DNA from: Rhodovulum strictum
Lineage (GTDB): Bacteria; Pseudomonadota; Alphaproteobacteria; Rhodobacterales; Rhodobacteraceae
Reading direction: 5' to 3'
NCBI RefSeq assembly: GCF_009649175.1
Contig: NZ_WJPO01000001.1
Coordinates: 277,561-341,560, forward strand
Length of the DNA stretch: 64,000 nt
Below, piece by piece: positions 19,276-28,079 of this stretch. The notes below the pieces were generated by a model. It was given only the letters and a program-made list of their open reading frames with translations, did no database searches and was not told where the DNA came from. A program made the position numbers and the translations under genes. How positions within the stretch are numbered: position 1 is the stretch's first letter; every line of letters begins with the position of its first letter.

Positions 19276-19839
19276 GTGATGAAGAAACTCGCAGTTGCTG
19301 TCAGCCTTGCGGCCAGCCCCGCCTTCGCCGCATCGGGTCCGTTCTTCTCGTTCTACAACACCGATTTCGTGGTGCTGGTGTCGTTCCTCGCCTTTGTCGG
19401 CGTGCTGGTCTACCTCAAGGTGCCGGGCAAGCTGGCGGGGATGCTCGACAAGCGTGCCGCCAACATCCAGAACGATCTGGACGAGGCGCGCGCCCTGCGC
19501 GAGGAGGCCCAGTCGGTTCTGGCCTCGTATGAGCGCAAGCAGAAAGAGGTTCAGGAGCAGGCCGAGCGCATCATTGCGACCGCCCGCACCGAGGCCGAGG
19601 CGGCCGCCGCCAAGGCCAAGGACGACCTGAAGGCCACGATCGAGCGCCGTCTTGCCGCCGCCGATGAACAGATCGAGTCGGCCAAGGCCGGTGCCGTGCG
19701 CGAGGTGCGCGACCGGGCGATCGCCGTGGCCGTGGCCGCTGCGCGCGAGGTGGTGGCCCGTCAGATGACCGATGCCACCAATGACCGGCTGGTTGACGCC
19801 GCTATCGGCGATGTGCAGGCCAAGCTGACGTTGCACTGA
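19276..19839 (+). CDS. atpF: F0F1 ATP synthase subunit b
   Basis: 187-aa peripheral-stalk subunit. Before the membrane helix (VVLVSFLAFVGVLVYLKVPG, about residues 35-55) there is a signal-peptide-like segment, MKKLAVAVSLAASPAFAASG, so the mature chain may be shorter. The rest is a charged coiled coil. ATGs overlap closely with b-prime. A strong hairpin 19 bases after the stop ends the operon and faces the converging gntR gene. Confidence 0.94.
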   Translation: MMKKLAVAVSLAASPAFAASGPFFSFYNTDFVVLVSFLAFVGVLVYLKVPGKLAGMLDKRAANIQNDLDEARALREEAQSVLASYERKQKEVQEQAERIIATARTEAEAAAAKAKDDLKATIERRLAAADEQIESAKAGAVREVRDRAIAVAVAAAREVVARQMTDATNDRLVDAAIGDVQAKLTLH

Positions 19840-19858
19840 GCGGTCCGACAGAACAGGA

Positions 19859-19890
19859 AACGGCCCGGCAAGCGATTGCCGGGCCGTTTT
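19859..19890. terminator. Bidirectional rho-independent terminator
   Basis: A 12-bp perfect stem (19859-19870 with 19877-19888, loop AGCGAT) is flanked by A-rich (GGAAA) sequence on the left and TTTT on the right, so it fits termination in both directions. It separates atpF from the convergent GntR gene. Confidence 0.88.
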
Positions 19891-19916
19891 CCGTTCTGCA
19901 CCCGGCGTCGGGGTCG

Positions 19917-20687
19917 TCAGCCGCGGCCAGCCACCTGTTCCAGCCGTTGCCGGGCAATGGCCTCGTTGCGCTCGGATTGCAGGTGGTCGGACAGCGCGGT
20001 TTCGACATAGCTAAGATGCCGTTCCACCGCGGCGCGGGCGCCCGGCGCGTCGCGGGCCTGCAACGCCGCGTTGATCGCGCGGTGCTGATCCAGCAGCATC
20101 GCCCGCGTGGTGCGCTGGCTGAACATGATCTGGCGGTTGTAGAACACGCCTGCGCGCAACAGATCGAACATGGCGCGCATCACATGCAGCATGACCAGGT
20201 TGTGGCTGGCCTCGATGATGGCGATGTGGAACTCGGCATCCAGCCGGGCTTCGTCGGCGGGGTTGCGCTTTTCATGCGCGGCCTCCATCCGGCGAAAGAT
20301 CGCGTCGATCACCGCCAGATCGGTGTCCGAGCCGCGACGGGCGGCGCGTTCGGCCGCCATCGCCTCGATGTCGCGGCGAAAGGCGATGTAGTCGAACAGC
20401 GCCTCGTCATGGCGGGCGAAAAGCTGCACCAGCGCCTCGGGGAAGGCGGCGCCCAGCACTTCGGCCACGAACAGACCCGCGCCGGGGCGGCTGACCAGCA
20501 GCCCGCGATCCTGCAACTCGGCGATGGCTTCGCGCAGCGAGGGGCGCGAGACGCCCAGCCGCTCGGCCAGATCGCGTTCCGAGGGCAGCCGTTCGCCCGG
20601 GCGCAGGATGCCGCGCAGGATCAGAAGCTCGATCTGGCGCACGACGGCGCCCGACAGCTTCTCGGGGTGAACCTTCTGGAAGGGCAT
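19917..20687 (-). CDS. GntR-family (FadR subgroup) regulator
   Basis: 256-aa regulator. The winged helix-turn-helix (residues 10-75) has LPSERDLAERLGVSRPSLREAI-type sequence. An all-helical FCD effector domain from about residue 95 includes the metal/ligand pattern DAEFHIAIIEASHN and a later RHLSYVE histidine. FCD regulators sense small carboxylates such as pyruvate, lactate or fatty-acid derivatives. Which acid is sensed here cannot be told; PdhR- or LldR-like roles are possible. A single gene with a palindrome just upstream, so autoregulation is likely. Confidence 0.9.
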   Translation of the reverse strand: MPFQKVHPEKLSGAVVRQIELLILRGILRPGERLPSERDLAERLGVSRPSLREAIAELQDRGLLVSRPGAGLFVAEVLGAAFPEALVQLFARHDEALFDYIAFRRDIEAMAAERAARRGSDTDLAVIDAIFRRMEAAHEKRNPADEARLDAEFHIAIIEASHNLVMLHVMRAMFDLLRAGVFYNRQIMFSQRTTRAMLLDQHRAINAALQARDAPGARAAVERHLSYVETALSDHLQSERNEAIARQRLEQVAGRG

Positions 20688-20705
20688 GGCCGGACTCCCT
20701 GAAAT

Positions 20706-20724
20706 CGGTCAGAAGATATGACCG
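20706..20724. promoter_or_regulatory. Palindrome upstream of the gntR-type gene
   Basis: CGGTCA-N7-TGACCG, 6-bp arms, centred at 20715, 19 bases before the regulator start codon. The position fits a self-repression operator for this regulator. Confidence 0.5.
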
Positions 20725-20792
20725 CCTTGCGGGGAGCGGCAACGGCAAATGCGCATCGCCCCCGCCGGACAGGCCAGCGGGGGCGGCATTGG

Positions 20793-21455
20793 TCAGTTGG
20801 TCGGGCGGATGATGATCTCGACCCTGCGGTTCTGTGCCCGGCCTTCGGGCGTCAGGTTCGACGCGATCGGCTGTTCCTCGCCCCGGCCAAAGGCGCGGAT
20901 GCGCCGCGGATCGACGCCCGACCCGGTCAGCACCGCCGCGACGGCACCCGCCCGGCGGGACGACAGATCCTGGTTGTGGGCGGCCGAGCCGGTGTTGTCG
21001 GTATGGCCGATGATGTCCACGGTGCTGTTGGGATACTGGTTCAGGTTGCGCGCCAGCCCCCGCAGATCCTCGCGCAGGTCGGGCCGGACCGCGGCGCTGT
21101 CGATGGCAAACAGGATGTCCTGCGGCATGGTCACGACAAGCTGCGAGCCGGTATTGACCACGTTGATCCGGTCATTGCCCATGTCGCGGCGCAGATCGGC
21201 CGCCTGCCGGTCAAGCCCGCTGCCGATCGCCGCACCGGCCGCCGCGCCGACCGCGGCACCCACCAGCGCATCGCGCGCGTCGCGCTTGCCGCCATCGGTG
21301 ACGATCATGCCGGTGACCGCGCCAAGGCCCGCACCGATCAGCGCGCCTTCCTTGGTGCGCTGGCGGGGATCGCCGGTATCGGTGGTGGTCGGCGTGCAGG
21401 CCGCCAGCGCCAGCGCGCCGGCCGCGGCCACTATAAGGGGGGTCTTCGCTCGCAT
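20793..21455 (-). CDS. OmpA-family lipoprotein with glycine zipper
   Basis: 220-aa outer-membrane lipoprotein. The signal peptide ends in the lipobox LALAAC (Cys near residue 19). A glycine-zipper stretch with repeated GALIGAGLG and VGAAVGAAAGAAIG patterns spans about residues 35-80. The OmpA-like peptidoglycan-binding domain follows, with VDIIGHTDNTGSAAHNQDLSSRRA and GRGEEQPIASN. It probably tethers the outer membrane to the wall, like YiaD. The start at 21455 is set by the signal peptide; the 69-residue upstream extension is rejected. Single gene, no operon partner. Confidence 0.92.
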   Translation of the reverse strand: MRAKTPLIVAAAGALALAACTPTTTDTGDPRQRTKEGALIGAGLGAVTGMIVTDGGKRDARDALVGAAVGAAAGAAIGSGLDRQAADLRRDMGNDRINVVNTGSQLVVTMPQDILFAIDSAAVRPDLREDLRGLARNLNQYPNSTVDIIGHTDNTGSAAHNQDLSSRRAGAVAAVLTGSGVDPRRIRAFGRGEEQPIASNLTPEGRAQNRRVEIIIRPTN

Positions 21456-21564
21456 CGGTTCTGCCTCTTGCTTCAGGCCCGGCTGATCCGGACATCGCGC
21501 CCGAATATAGTGAATCCGGCGCCTCGATGCGAGGGCATGCAGGGGCTGGGCGGCAAGTTGCCGA

Positions 21565-22413
21565 TCACGGCTCTGTGCCTGCCGCCTCGGCGCGGGCCCC
21601 TTCCCAGGCCAGCATCGCGCGCTTGACCGGCAGCCCCCAGTGATAGCCGCCCAGCCCGCCACCTGCGCGCAGGACGCGGTGGCAGGGGATCAGGAAGGCG
21701 ACCGGATTGCGCCCGACCGCCGTGCCCACCGCGCGCGCGGCGCGCGGGCTGCCGATGGCGCGGGCGATTTCCGCATAGGTGGTGACCTGGCCCGAGGGGA
21801 TCGCCAGAAGCGCCTCCCAGACCTTGATCTGGAACGGGGCGCCGATCAGGTGCAGGGCCGTGCCGCCCGTGCCGAAGGCAGCGGCGACAAGCGGCGCGAT
21901 GGCGTCGGGGTCTTCGACGAAATGCGCGGCGGGCCAGCGGGCGGTCAGGTCGGCATGGGCGGCGGCGGGGCCGGTTTCGTCGGTGAAGGCCAGCCCGCAC
22001 AGGCCGCGATCGGTGGCCATGGCCAGCGCCGGGCCGAACGACGTTGCGAACAGGCCGTGGCGGATCGTCAGCCCCGCCCCGGCGCGCGCATAGACACCGG
22101 GGCTCATCGCCTCCCATGTCAGGAACAGGTCGTGCAGCCGCCCCGCGCCCGACAGGCCCAGCGCATCCGCCGTCGCCAGCGTGGTGAACCGCTCGCGCAT
22201 CAGGGTGCGGGCATGGTCGAGCGTCAGGTATTGCTGGTACCGCTTGGGCGAGACCCCGGCCCAGCGCGAGAAGACGCGCTGGAAATGCGCGGGGCTCATG
22301 TCCATCTCGGCCGCCAGCCGGTCAAGCGGCAGCGCATGCCCGCCCGCCGCGTCGATCCGGTCGATGGCGCGGCGGATGATCTGGTAATGGTAACTGTCGG
22401 TGGTATCCTGCAT
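21565..22413 (-). CDS. AraC-domain O6-alkylguanine-DNA methyltransferase
   Basis: 282-aa Ada-type protein. Residues 1-105 form an AraC-like DNA-binding domain (LAAEMDMSPAHFQRVFSRWAGVSPKRYQQY). Residues 185-270 form the methyltransferase, with the active-site Cys244 in the PCHRV motif after GRNPVAFLI and the DNA-binding TTYAEIARAIGSP. The N-terminal zinc domain of E. coli Ada, which repairs phosphotriesters, is missing, so it resembles the shorter fusion common in alphaproteobacteria. It repairs O6-methylguanine and may also act as a regulator. Divergent from nth, another repair gene, with 94 bp between. Confidence 0.92.
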   Translation of the reverse strand: MQDTTDSYHYQIIRRAIDRIDAAGGHALPLDRLAAEMDMSPAHFQRVFSRWAGVSPKRYQQYLTLDHARTLMRERFTTLATADALGLSGAGRLHDLFLTWEAMSPGVYARAGAGLTIRHGLFATSFGPALAMATDRGLCGLAFTDETGPAAAHADLTARWPAAHFVEDPDAIAPLVAAAFGTGGTALHLIGAPFQIKVWEALLAIPSGQVTTYAEIARAIGSPRAARAVGTAVGRNPVAFLIPCHRVLRAGGGLGGYHWGLPVKRAMLAWEGARAEAAGTEP

Positions 22414-22507
22414 GGGTCGAGGATAGGCGCCGCGCGGCAGGGGCGCGACCCGAAACATGCGCGAAATCGCCGTTGCCTGGGCGCGGCCTTGCGGGCATAG
22501 GGATGGC

Positions 22508-23152
22508 ATGGCGCAGCCGCTCGATTACAGAACGATCCGCGAGATCTTTGCCCGCTTTCAGGCCGCCGAGCCCGAGCCGAAGGGCGAGCTTGAGCATGTC
22601 AACGCCTATACGCTGCTGGTCGCCGTGGCGCTGTCGGCGCAGGCGACCGATGTGGGGGTGAACCGGGCCACGCGGGGGCTGTTCGCGGTGGTGGACACGC
22701 CCGAAAAGATGCTGGCTTTGGGCGAAGAGGGGCTGATCGGGCATATCCGCACGATCGGGCTTTACCGCAACAAGGCGAAGAACGTGATCGCGCTGTCGCG
22801 CATCCTTGTCGAGGAATATGGCGGCGCGGTGCCGTCCTCGCGCGCGGCGTTGCAGGCGCTGCCCGGCGTGGGGCGCAAGACGGCGAATGTGGTGCTGAAC
22901 ATGTGGTGGGGGCTGCCCGCGCAGGCGGTGGACACCCATATCTTTCGCGTCGGCAACCGCACCCGCATCGCGCCCGGAAAGAGTGTCGAGGCGGTCGAGC
23001 GCGCCATCGAGGACAATGTTCCCGCCGAATTCCAGCGCCATGCCCATCACTGGCTGATCCTGCATGGCCGTTACGTCTGCAAGGCGCGCAAGCCTGTCTG
23101 CGCCAATTGCCTGATCCGCGATCTCTGCCCATACGAGGACAAGACCTTATGA
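22508..23152 (+). CDS. nth: Endonuclease III
   Basis: 214-aa bifunctional DNA glycosylase/AP lyase removing oxidised pyrimidines. The helix-hairpin-helix LPGVGRKTANVVL carries the catalytic lysine, VDTHIFRVGNR carries the catalytic aspartate, and the C-terminal [4Fe-4S] loop C-X6-C-X2-C-X5-C is complete. The start is ATG 22508 (MAQPLDYRTIREIF); a 17-residue extension to 22457 is possible but lies in the promoter region. Its end overlaps the PfkB kinase start (ATGA). Confidence 0.95.
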   Translation: MAQPLDYRTIREIFARFQAAEPEPKGELEHVNAYTLLVAVALSAQATDVGVNRATRGLFAVVDTPEKMLALGEEGLIGHIRTIGLYRNKAKNVIALSRILVEEYGGAVPSSRAALQALPGVGRKTANVVLNMWWGLPAQAVDTHIFRVGNRTRIAPGKSVEAVERAIEDNVPAEFQRHAHHWLILHGRYVCKARKPVCANCLIRDLCPYEDKTL

Positions 23153-24144
23153 CCAAACCCTATCACGTCGTCGGCATCGGCAATGCGCTGGTCGACATCC
23201 TGGCCCATGCCGAAGACGCGTTTCTGGCCGATAACGGCATCGAGAAGGGGATCATGCAGCTGATCGACATGCAGCGCGCGGTCGATCTCTATGGCCGGGT
23301 GGGTCCGGCGCAGGAGATCTCGGGCGGGTCGGCGGCGAACACGATTGCGGGCATCGCCCAGCTTGGCGGGCGGACGGCCTATGTCGGCAAGGTCAAGGAC
23401 GACCAGTTGGGTGCGATCTTTGCCCATGATCTGCGCGCGCAGGGGGCGCATTACACGACCCGCCCCGCGCCCGGGGACACCGAGGGCGAAACCGGGCGCT
23501 GCATCGTGCTGGTGACACCCGATGGCGAGCGGTCGATGAACACCTATCTGGGCGTCACCGAGCATCTGACACCAGCCGATATCGACGAACGCCAGATGGC
23601 CGGGGCCGAATGGATCTATCTTGAGGGTTATCGCTTCGATGGGCCGGAAAGCCATGAGGCATTTGCCAAGGCCATCGGCGCGGCCAAGTCGGCGCGGGGG
23701 CGGGTGTCGCTGACGCTGTCCGATCCGTTCTGCGTGGAACGCCATCGCGATGCGTTCCGGCGGATGATCCGCGAGGATGTGGACCTGCTGTTCGCGAACC
23801 GGGCCGAGATCCTGTCGATGTACGAGACCGACGACTTTTCCGAGGCGCTGAGCCGGGCCGCTGCCGAGATCGACATCGTGGCCTGCACCGACAGCGAGAA
23901 TGGTGCGCATATCCTGGCCGAGGGGCAGCACTGGCATGTGCCCGCGGTGCCGACGCAGGTGGTGGATGCGACCGGGGCGGGCGATCTGTTCGCGGCGGCG
24001 TTCCTGTGGGGGCTGACCCATGGCCATGATCTGGAACGTTGCGGGCGGATGGGCTGTGTTGCGGCGAGCGAGATCATCAGCCATATCGGCGCGCGCCCCG
24101 AGGCCGATCTGTCGGCGCTGTTCCGTCAGCACGGGCTGGTCTGA
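23149..24144 (+). CDS. PfkB-family kinase, probable adenosine kinase
   Basis: 331-aa ribokinase-family sugar/nucleoside kinase. Motif 1 GGSAANTIAGIAQLGG binds the substrate and motif 2 VDATGAGDLFAAAFLWG holds the catalytic aspartate and anion hole. Members of this length and N-terminus (YHVVGIGNALVDI) in Rhodobacteraceae are annotated as adenosine kinase, phosphorylating adenosine to AMP; a fructokinase-like activity cannot be excluded. It is coupled to nth by an ATGA overlap. Confidence 0.82.
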   Translation: MTKPYHVVGIGNALVDILAHAEDAFLADNGIEKGIMQLIDMQRAVDLYGRVGPAQEISGGSAANTIAGIAQLGGRTAYVGKVKDDQLGAIFAHDLRAQGAHYTTRPAPGDTEGETGRCIVLVTPDGERSMNTYLGVTEHLTPADIDERQMAGAEWIYLEGYRFDGPESHEAFAKAIGAAKSARGRVSLTLSDPFCVERHRDAFRRMIREDVDLLFANRAEILSMYETDDFSEALSRAAAEIDIVACTDSENGAHILAEGQHWHVPAVPTQVVDATGAGDLFAAAFLWGLTHGHDLERCGRMGCVAASEIISHIGARPEADLSALFRQHGLV

Positions 24145-24174
24145 GCCCTTCTTTCCGCTTCGGAAAACCGTGAT

Positions 24175-24196
24175 CCGGGCGTAGACTGGCGCCCGG
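24175..24196 (+). terminator. Hairpin after the PfkB kinase gene
   Basis: A 7-bp stem (24175-24181 with 24190-24196, 8-nt loop), 30 bases after the kinase stop. No T-run, so weak support as a terminator. Confidence 0.3.
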
Positions 24197-24284
24197 GCCG
24201 GTGAGGGGCCTTGCTGTGGTTTCCCAGTGCGTTCCGTTTCCTGCCCCCGTGCCGGTGAGCGTTGAACCATAGGGGGGAAAGGCC

Positions 24285-25529
24285 ATGGGAGATCTGTCGC
24301 GATACGTGATCCTGCGCGACCGCAATGCCGATCTGCGCAAGCGCGTGACGGGCGAGGCATTCGTCGAGGCACCGGGAATGGCCGGCATGCTGGGCGAGGC
24401 GGCCGGGCCGCGGCTGGGGGCGATGCTGCCGCCCGGCCCCGAACTGGACATGGCCGATCTGACCGCGCACGAGGCCAAGGACGCGCTGCGCCAGGGCGAT
24501 GTGGTGGGGGTCGTGCGCTCGATCCCGACGGCGCTGATCGCGCCGAAGGACAATCCCGCCAATGCCGCCGCGACCGACACCTGGGGCATCAAGGCGGTGC
24601 GCGCCGATGCCTCGCCCTTTACCGGCGCAGGCGTCAAGGTGGCGGTGCTGGATACCGGCATCGACGCGACCCACCCGGCCTTTTCCGGGATGCTGCTGGT
24701 CCAGCAGGATTTCACCGGCGAGGGCGATGGCGATGCGAACGGCCATGGCACCCATTGCGCGGGCACGATCTTTGGCCGCGACGTGAACGGCCAGCGCATC
24801 GGCGTGGCGCGTGGGGTCGGCGAGGCGTTCATCGGCAAGGTGCTGAGTGCGTCAGGCTCGGGCACGTCCGAGATGATGTTCAGCGCGCTCAAGCGGGCGT
24901 CGGAGGAACGGGTTCAGGTGATCTCGATGTCGCTGGGCTTCGATTTTCCGGGCCTGGTCAAGTTTCTGATCGAACAGGAGGATTTCCCCGCCGATCTGGC
25001 CACCTGGATCGCGCTGGAAGGGTTCCGCACCAATCTGGCGATGTTCAATGCGCTGATGAACATGATCCGCCAGCAGGCGGTGTTCGATGGCGGAACGGTG
25101 GGGATCGCGGCCAGCGGCAATGAAAGCCGGCGCGAGATCCATCCCAATTACGAGGTCGGCGCCTCGGTGCCGGCGGTGGCCGAAGGCTGCATCGCGGTGG
25201 GCGCGTTCCAGCAGGGCGCGGCGGGGCTGCGGATTGCCGATTTCTCGAACACCAATCCGGATATTGCCGCGCCGGGCGTGGGCGTGCTGTCGGCACGGAC
25301 GGGGGGCGGGCTGGTCGCGCTGTCGGGCACCTCGATGGCCTGTCCGCATGTGGCAGGGCTGGCCGCGCTGTGGTGGGAGGCGACGCGCGCGGGTGCGCTG
25401 CCCGCCAATGCCGGGACGGTGACGATGCGGCTGTTGTCCTCGGCCACGGTGGCGGGGATCGCGCCGGGGGTTCAGGTGGCCGATCGCGGGCAGGGGCTGG
25501 CGCAGGCGCCGCTGTCGCCGATCGGCTGA
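24285..25529 (+). CDS. Subtilisin-like serine protease (S8), no signal peptide
   Basis: 414-aa S8 peptidase with a complete catalytic triad: Asp123 in VAVLDTGID, His154 in NGHGTHCAGT and Ser350 in SGTSMACPH, plus the oxyanion asparagine in AASGNE (about 279). Residues 1-110 look like a propeptide or inhibitor-like domain (SRYVILRDRNADLRKRV, then VVGVVRSIPTALI). No signal peptide or membrane anchor is visible, so it may act in the cytoplasm or leave by another route. GGGGGGAAAGGCC precedes the ATG. There is an extra segment of about 50 residues between the His and Ser regions. Single gene; partners unknown. Confidence 0.92.
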   Translation: MGDLSRYVILRDRNADLRKRVTGEAFVEAPGMAGMLGEAAGPRLGAMLPPGPELDMADLTAHEAKDALRQGDVVGVVRSIPTALIAPKDNPANAAATDTWGIKAVRADASPFTGAGVKVAVLDTGIDATHPAFSGMLLVQQDFTGEGDGDANGHGTHCAGTIFGRDVNGQRIGVARGVGEAFIGKVLSASGSGTSEMMFSALKRASEERVQVISMSLGFDFPGLVKFLIEQEDFPADLATWIALEGFRTNLAMFNALMNMIRQQAVFDGGTVGIAASGNESRREIHPNYEVGASVPAVAEGCIAVGAFQQGAAGLRIADFSNTNPDIAAPGVGVLSARTGGGLVALSGTSMACPHVAGLAALWWEATRAGALPANAGTVTMRLLSSATVAGIAPGVQVADRGQGLAQAPLSPIG

Positions 25530-25541
25530 AGGCAGCCGGGA

Positions 25542-26360
25542 TCAGTCGCCCAGCTTGGCATGCACCTCGTCAAGGTCGATCTCGCCCAGCGGCATCCGGT
25601 TGGCGGGATTGGCGAAATCGTAGCGAAAGAGTTCGAAGTCGCGGCGATAGATCTCGTGCATCAGATGCATGGCGAGGTCGTCGAAATAGGCCTCGACCGG
25701 GTGGGCACGCTTTGGCCCGTGGGATGCGGATTCGTTGAACCGGGGAATGGCGGCGAGGTCCACCCGGTGCGGGGGGGCGGCGGCGTCCAGCACGGCCTGC
25801 ATCCCCTCGTCGAAACGTTCGGTGAAGAAGATGCGGTCATAGCGCCCGCCGCCCAGGATGAAGGTCGAGATATGGCCCGACATGGCCGACCAGTGGATGT
25901 CGGGCTCCATCGGTTTTCGCCAGCGGATGGTGTCGCGGGCGAACAGCAGAAAGCGGCGGAAGCTGGCGATCTGGTCGAATTCGGCGCTGCCATCCGCGCC
26001 GCCGACATCTATGCCGTACTTCTGGACCAGCATCGGCACCAGCTTGCCGCGATAGCGGTTGCCATTGCGCTGGATGCCGCAGATCTTGTCGAAGAACGAC
26101 GACAGGATGCGGGAATAGGGATTGCGCACGCAGGTAAAGGCGGGCGCTCTGCGGGCACGCACCACACGGTCGATCGGGCCCTGGCTGTCCTCTTGCGCCC
26201 ATTTGTGCAGCCCTTCGGTGGCATCATGGATGTCGCCGTCGAAGAAATGCCCATGATCCGAGTAATAGAGGATCTGGCCGATGGTCGAGCAGGCGCATTT
26301 CGGCACGACGCGGTAGACCATGCTTTCGCTGGTCGTCATCCAGGTGCCGGGAAAGCCCAT
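25542..26360 (-). CDS. Sulfotransferase family 2 protein
   Basis: 272-aa carbohydrate-type sulfotransferase. The 5-prime phosphosulfate-binding loop is in VYRVVPKCACSTIGQILYY (residues 15-33). The 3-prime phosphate-binding segment CVRNPYSRILSSFFDKI lies around residue 80-95. It uses PAPS to sulfate a sugar or lipid acceptor. Cytoplasmic, no signal peptide. It is divergent from a GT14-type glycosyltransferase gene 132 bp away, which suggests they modify the same surface polysaccharide; the acceptor is unknown. Confidence 0.85.
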   Translation of the reverse strand: MGFPGTWMTTSESMVYRVVPKCACSTIGQILYYSDHGHFFDGDIHDATEGLHKWAQEDSQGPIDRVVRARRAPAFTCVRNPYSRILSSFFDKICGIQRNGNRYRGKLVPMLVQKYGIDVGGADGSAEFDQIASFRRFLLFARDTIRWRKPMEPDIHWSAMSGHISTFILGGGRYDRIFFTERFDEGMQAVLDAAAPPHRVDLAAIPRFNESASHGPKRAHPVEAYFDDLAMHLMHEIYRRDFELFRYDFANPANRMPLGEIDLDEVHAKLGD

Positions 26361-26492
26361 CCTCGCCTCCGCTGCGATGGCGGGAACCTGCGCCGCCTCT
26401 GACCCGTTCTAGGCGAAAGACTCATAACAAATTTTCAACGAAGACCGGGGCATGGTCGGCGCACGCGAAAAACCGGAGCTGGGCCGCACGCG

Positions 26493-28070
26493 ATGGCGAG
26501 AATCGCCTTTATCCTTCTGTGCCACAAGGCACCAGACGAGGTCATTGCCCAGGCCCGGCGGCTGTGCGCGGCAGGCGATTACGTCGCGATCCACTATGAC
26601 GGGCGCGCGCCCGCGGCCGAGTTCGCGGCGATAAGGGCGGCGCTGGCGGGCGATCCGGGGGTCGTGTTCGCGCGTCGGCGGGTGAAATGCGGCTGGGGCG
26701 CGTGGTCTCTGGTCGCGGCGACGCTGGAAGCGTTGCGCGCGGCGCTGGCGGCATTCCCGCGTGCCAGCCATTTCTACATGCTGTCGGGCGATTGCATGCC
26801 GATCAAGACGGCCGAACATGCCCATGCCTTTCTCGATGCGCGCGACGCCGACCATATCGAAAGCTTCGATTTCTTCCGCTCGGACTGGATCCGCACCGGG
26901 ATACGGGAAGAACGGCTGATCTATCGCCATCCGTTCAACGAGCGCCGCCACAGGCGGCTGTTCCATGCCGCGCTTGCGGTTCAGCGGCGGCTGGGGCTCA
27001 GGCGCGCGATCCCGGCCGATCTGCGGGTGATGATCGGCAGCCAGTGGTGGTGCCTGCGTCGCCGCACGGTCGAGGTGGTGCTGGATTTCATCCGCGCCCG
27101 GCCCGACGTGGTGCGATTCTTTCGCGGCACATGGATCCCCGACGAAAGCTTTTTCCAGACGCTGGTGCGCCATCTGGTGCCCGAGGCCGAGATCAGCACC
27201 AGATCGCCAACCTTCCTGATGTTCACCGATTACGGGATGCCGGTGAGCTTTTACAACGACCATTACGACCTGTTGCTGGCGCAGGATTACCTGTTCGCGC
27301 GCAAGATCTCGCCCGAGGCGCAGGCGCTCAAGGCGCGGTTGGGCACGCTTTACGCCGCGACCGGCCTGCGCTTTCCGATCTCGGACGAGGGGCGGCGGCT
27401 GCATGAATTCCTGACCGGCCGGGGAAGGGTCGGGCGCCGCTTCGCGCCGCGCATCTGGGAAACCGAGGCAAGCCTGGGCAGCGGGCGCGAATTGCTGATC
27501 GTGACCAGCAAGAAATGGCATCTGGCCCGGCGGCTGGTCGCGCGCATGGCCGAGGTCGCGGACGTGCCGGGGGTCGGCTACCTGTTCGACGAACAGGCGG
27601 CGGGCCTGCCCGATCTGGGCGGCATCGGGGAAAGCCTTGAAAAGCGCAACCGCCACCGCCGCGCTCTGGTGCGGATGCTGTTCGACCATTTCGGCACCGA
27701 CCGGCTGGCGATCTGCCTAGACACCTCGGGCATCGAGGCGATGCGCGATTTCCACACCGACCGCGCCCGCGTGGGGGTGCTGGAAATCCGCTGCGATTTC
27801 AGCGATGCCGATCTGGCCGGGCATGCGCGGCGCGTCGGTCTGGCGGGCGAGCAGACCCCGGCCGAGGCGCTGGACCGGCTGCTGCCGACGATCCGGCGCG
27901 ACATCGCCTTTGAAAGCGACCGGCTGGACGGGGCGGGCTTTGCCGGTCTTCTGCGCATCGACCAGCGCCGCGCGCCCGCCGAAAACACGGCCGCTCTGGC
28001 GCAGTTCCTCTCGATCCCTTACGAAGCGGCAGGCAAGATCGCCAGGACCGACCAGCTTTTCGCCGATTGA
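26493..28070 (+). CDS. GT14-like glycosyltransferase with C-terminal DUF5928-type domain
   Basis: 525-aa protein. Residues 1-290 resemble the Branch/core-2 beta-1,6-N-acetylglucosaminyltransferase fold: MARIAFILLCHKAPDEVI, VAIHYDGR, FYMLSGDCMPIKTAEH, GSQWWCLRRRTVEVV and IPDESFFQTLVRH. The remaining 230 residues form a domain found with such enzymes in Rhodobacteraceae (DUF5927/5928), with VTSKKWHLARRLVARMAEV and ICLDTSGIEAM. It may modify a polysaccharide or glycolipid together with the divergent sulfotransferase. The ribosome-binding site before the ATG is poor (GGAG 15 bases upstream). The substrate is unknown. Confidence 0.82.
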   Translation: MARIAFILLCHKAPDEVIAQARRLCAAGDYVAIHYDGRAPAAEFAAIRAALAGDPGVVFARRRVKCGWGAWSLVAATLEALRAALAAFPRASHFYMLSGDCMPIKTAEHAHAFLDARDADHIESFDFFRSDWIRTGIREERLIYRHPFNERRHRRLFHAALAVQRRLGLRRAIPADLRVMIGSQWWCLRRRTVEVVLDFIRARPDVVRFFRGTWIPDESFFQTLVRHLVPEAEISTRSPTFLMFTDYGMPVSFYNDHYDLLLAQDYLFARKISPEAQALKARLGTLYAATGLRFPISDEGRRLHEFLTGRGRVGRRFAPRIWETEASLGSGRELLIVTSKKWHLARRLVARMAEVADVPGVGYLFDEQAAGLPDLGGIGESLEKRNRHRRALVRMLFDHFGTDRLAICLDTSGIEAMRDFHTDRARVGVLEIRCDFSDADLAGHARRVGLAGEQTPAEALDRLLPTIRRDIAFESDRLDGAGFAGLLRIDQRRAPAENTAALAQFLSIPYEAAGKIARTDQLFAD

Positions 28071-28079
28071 GGAACCCCC

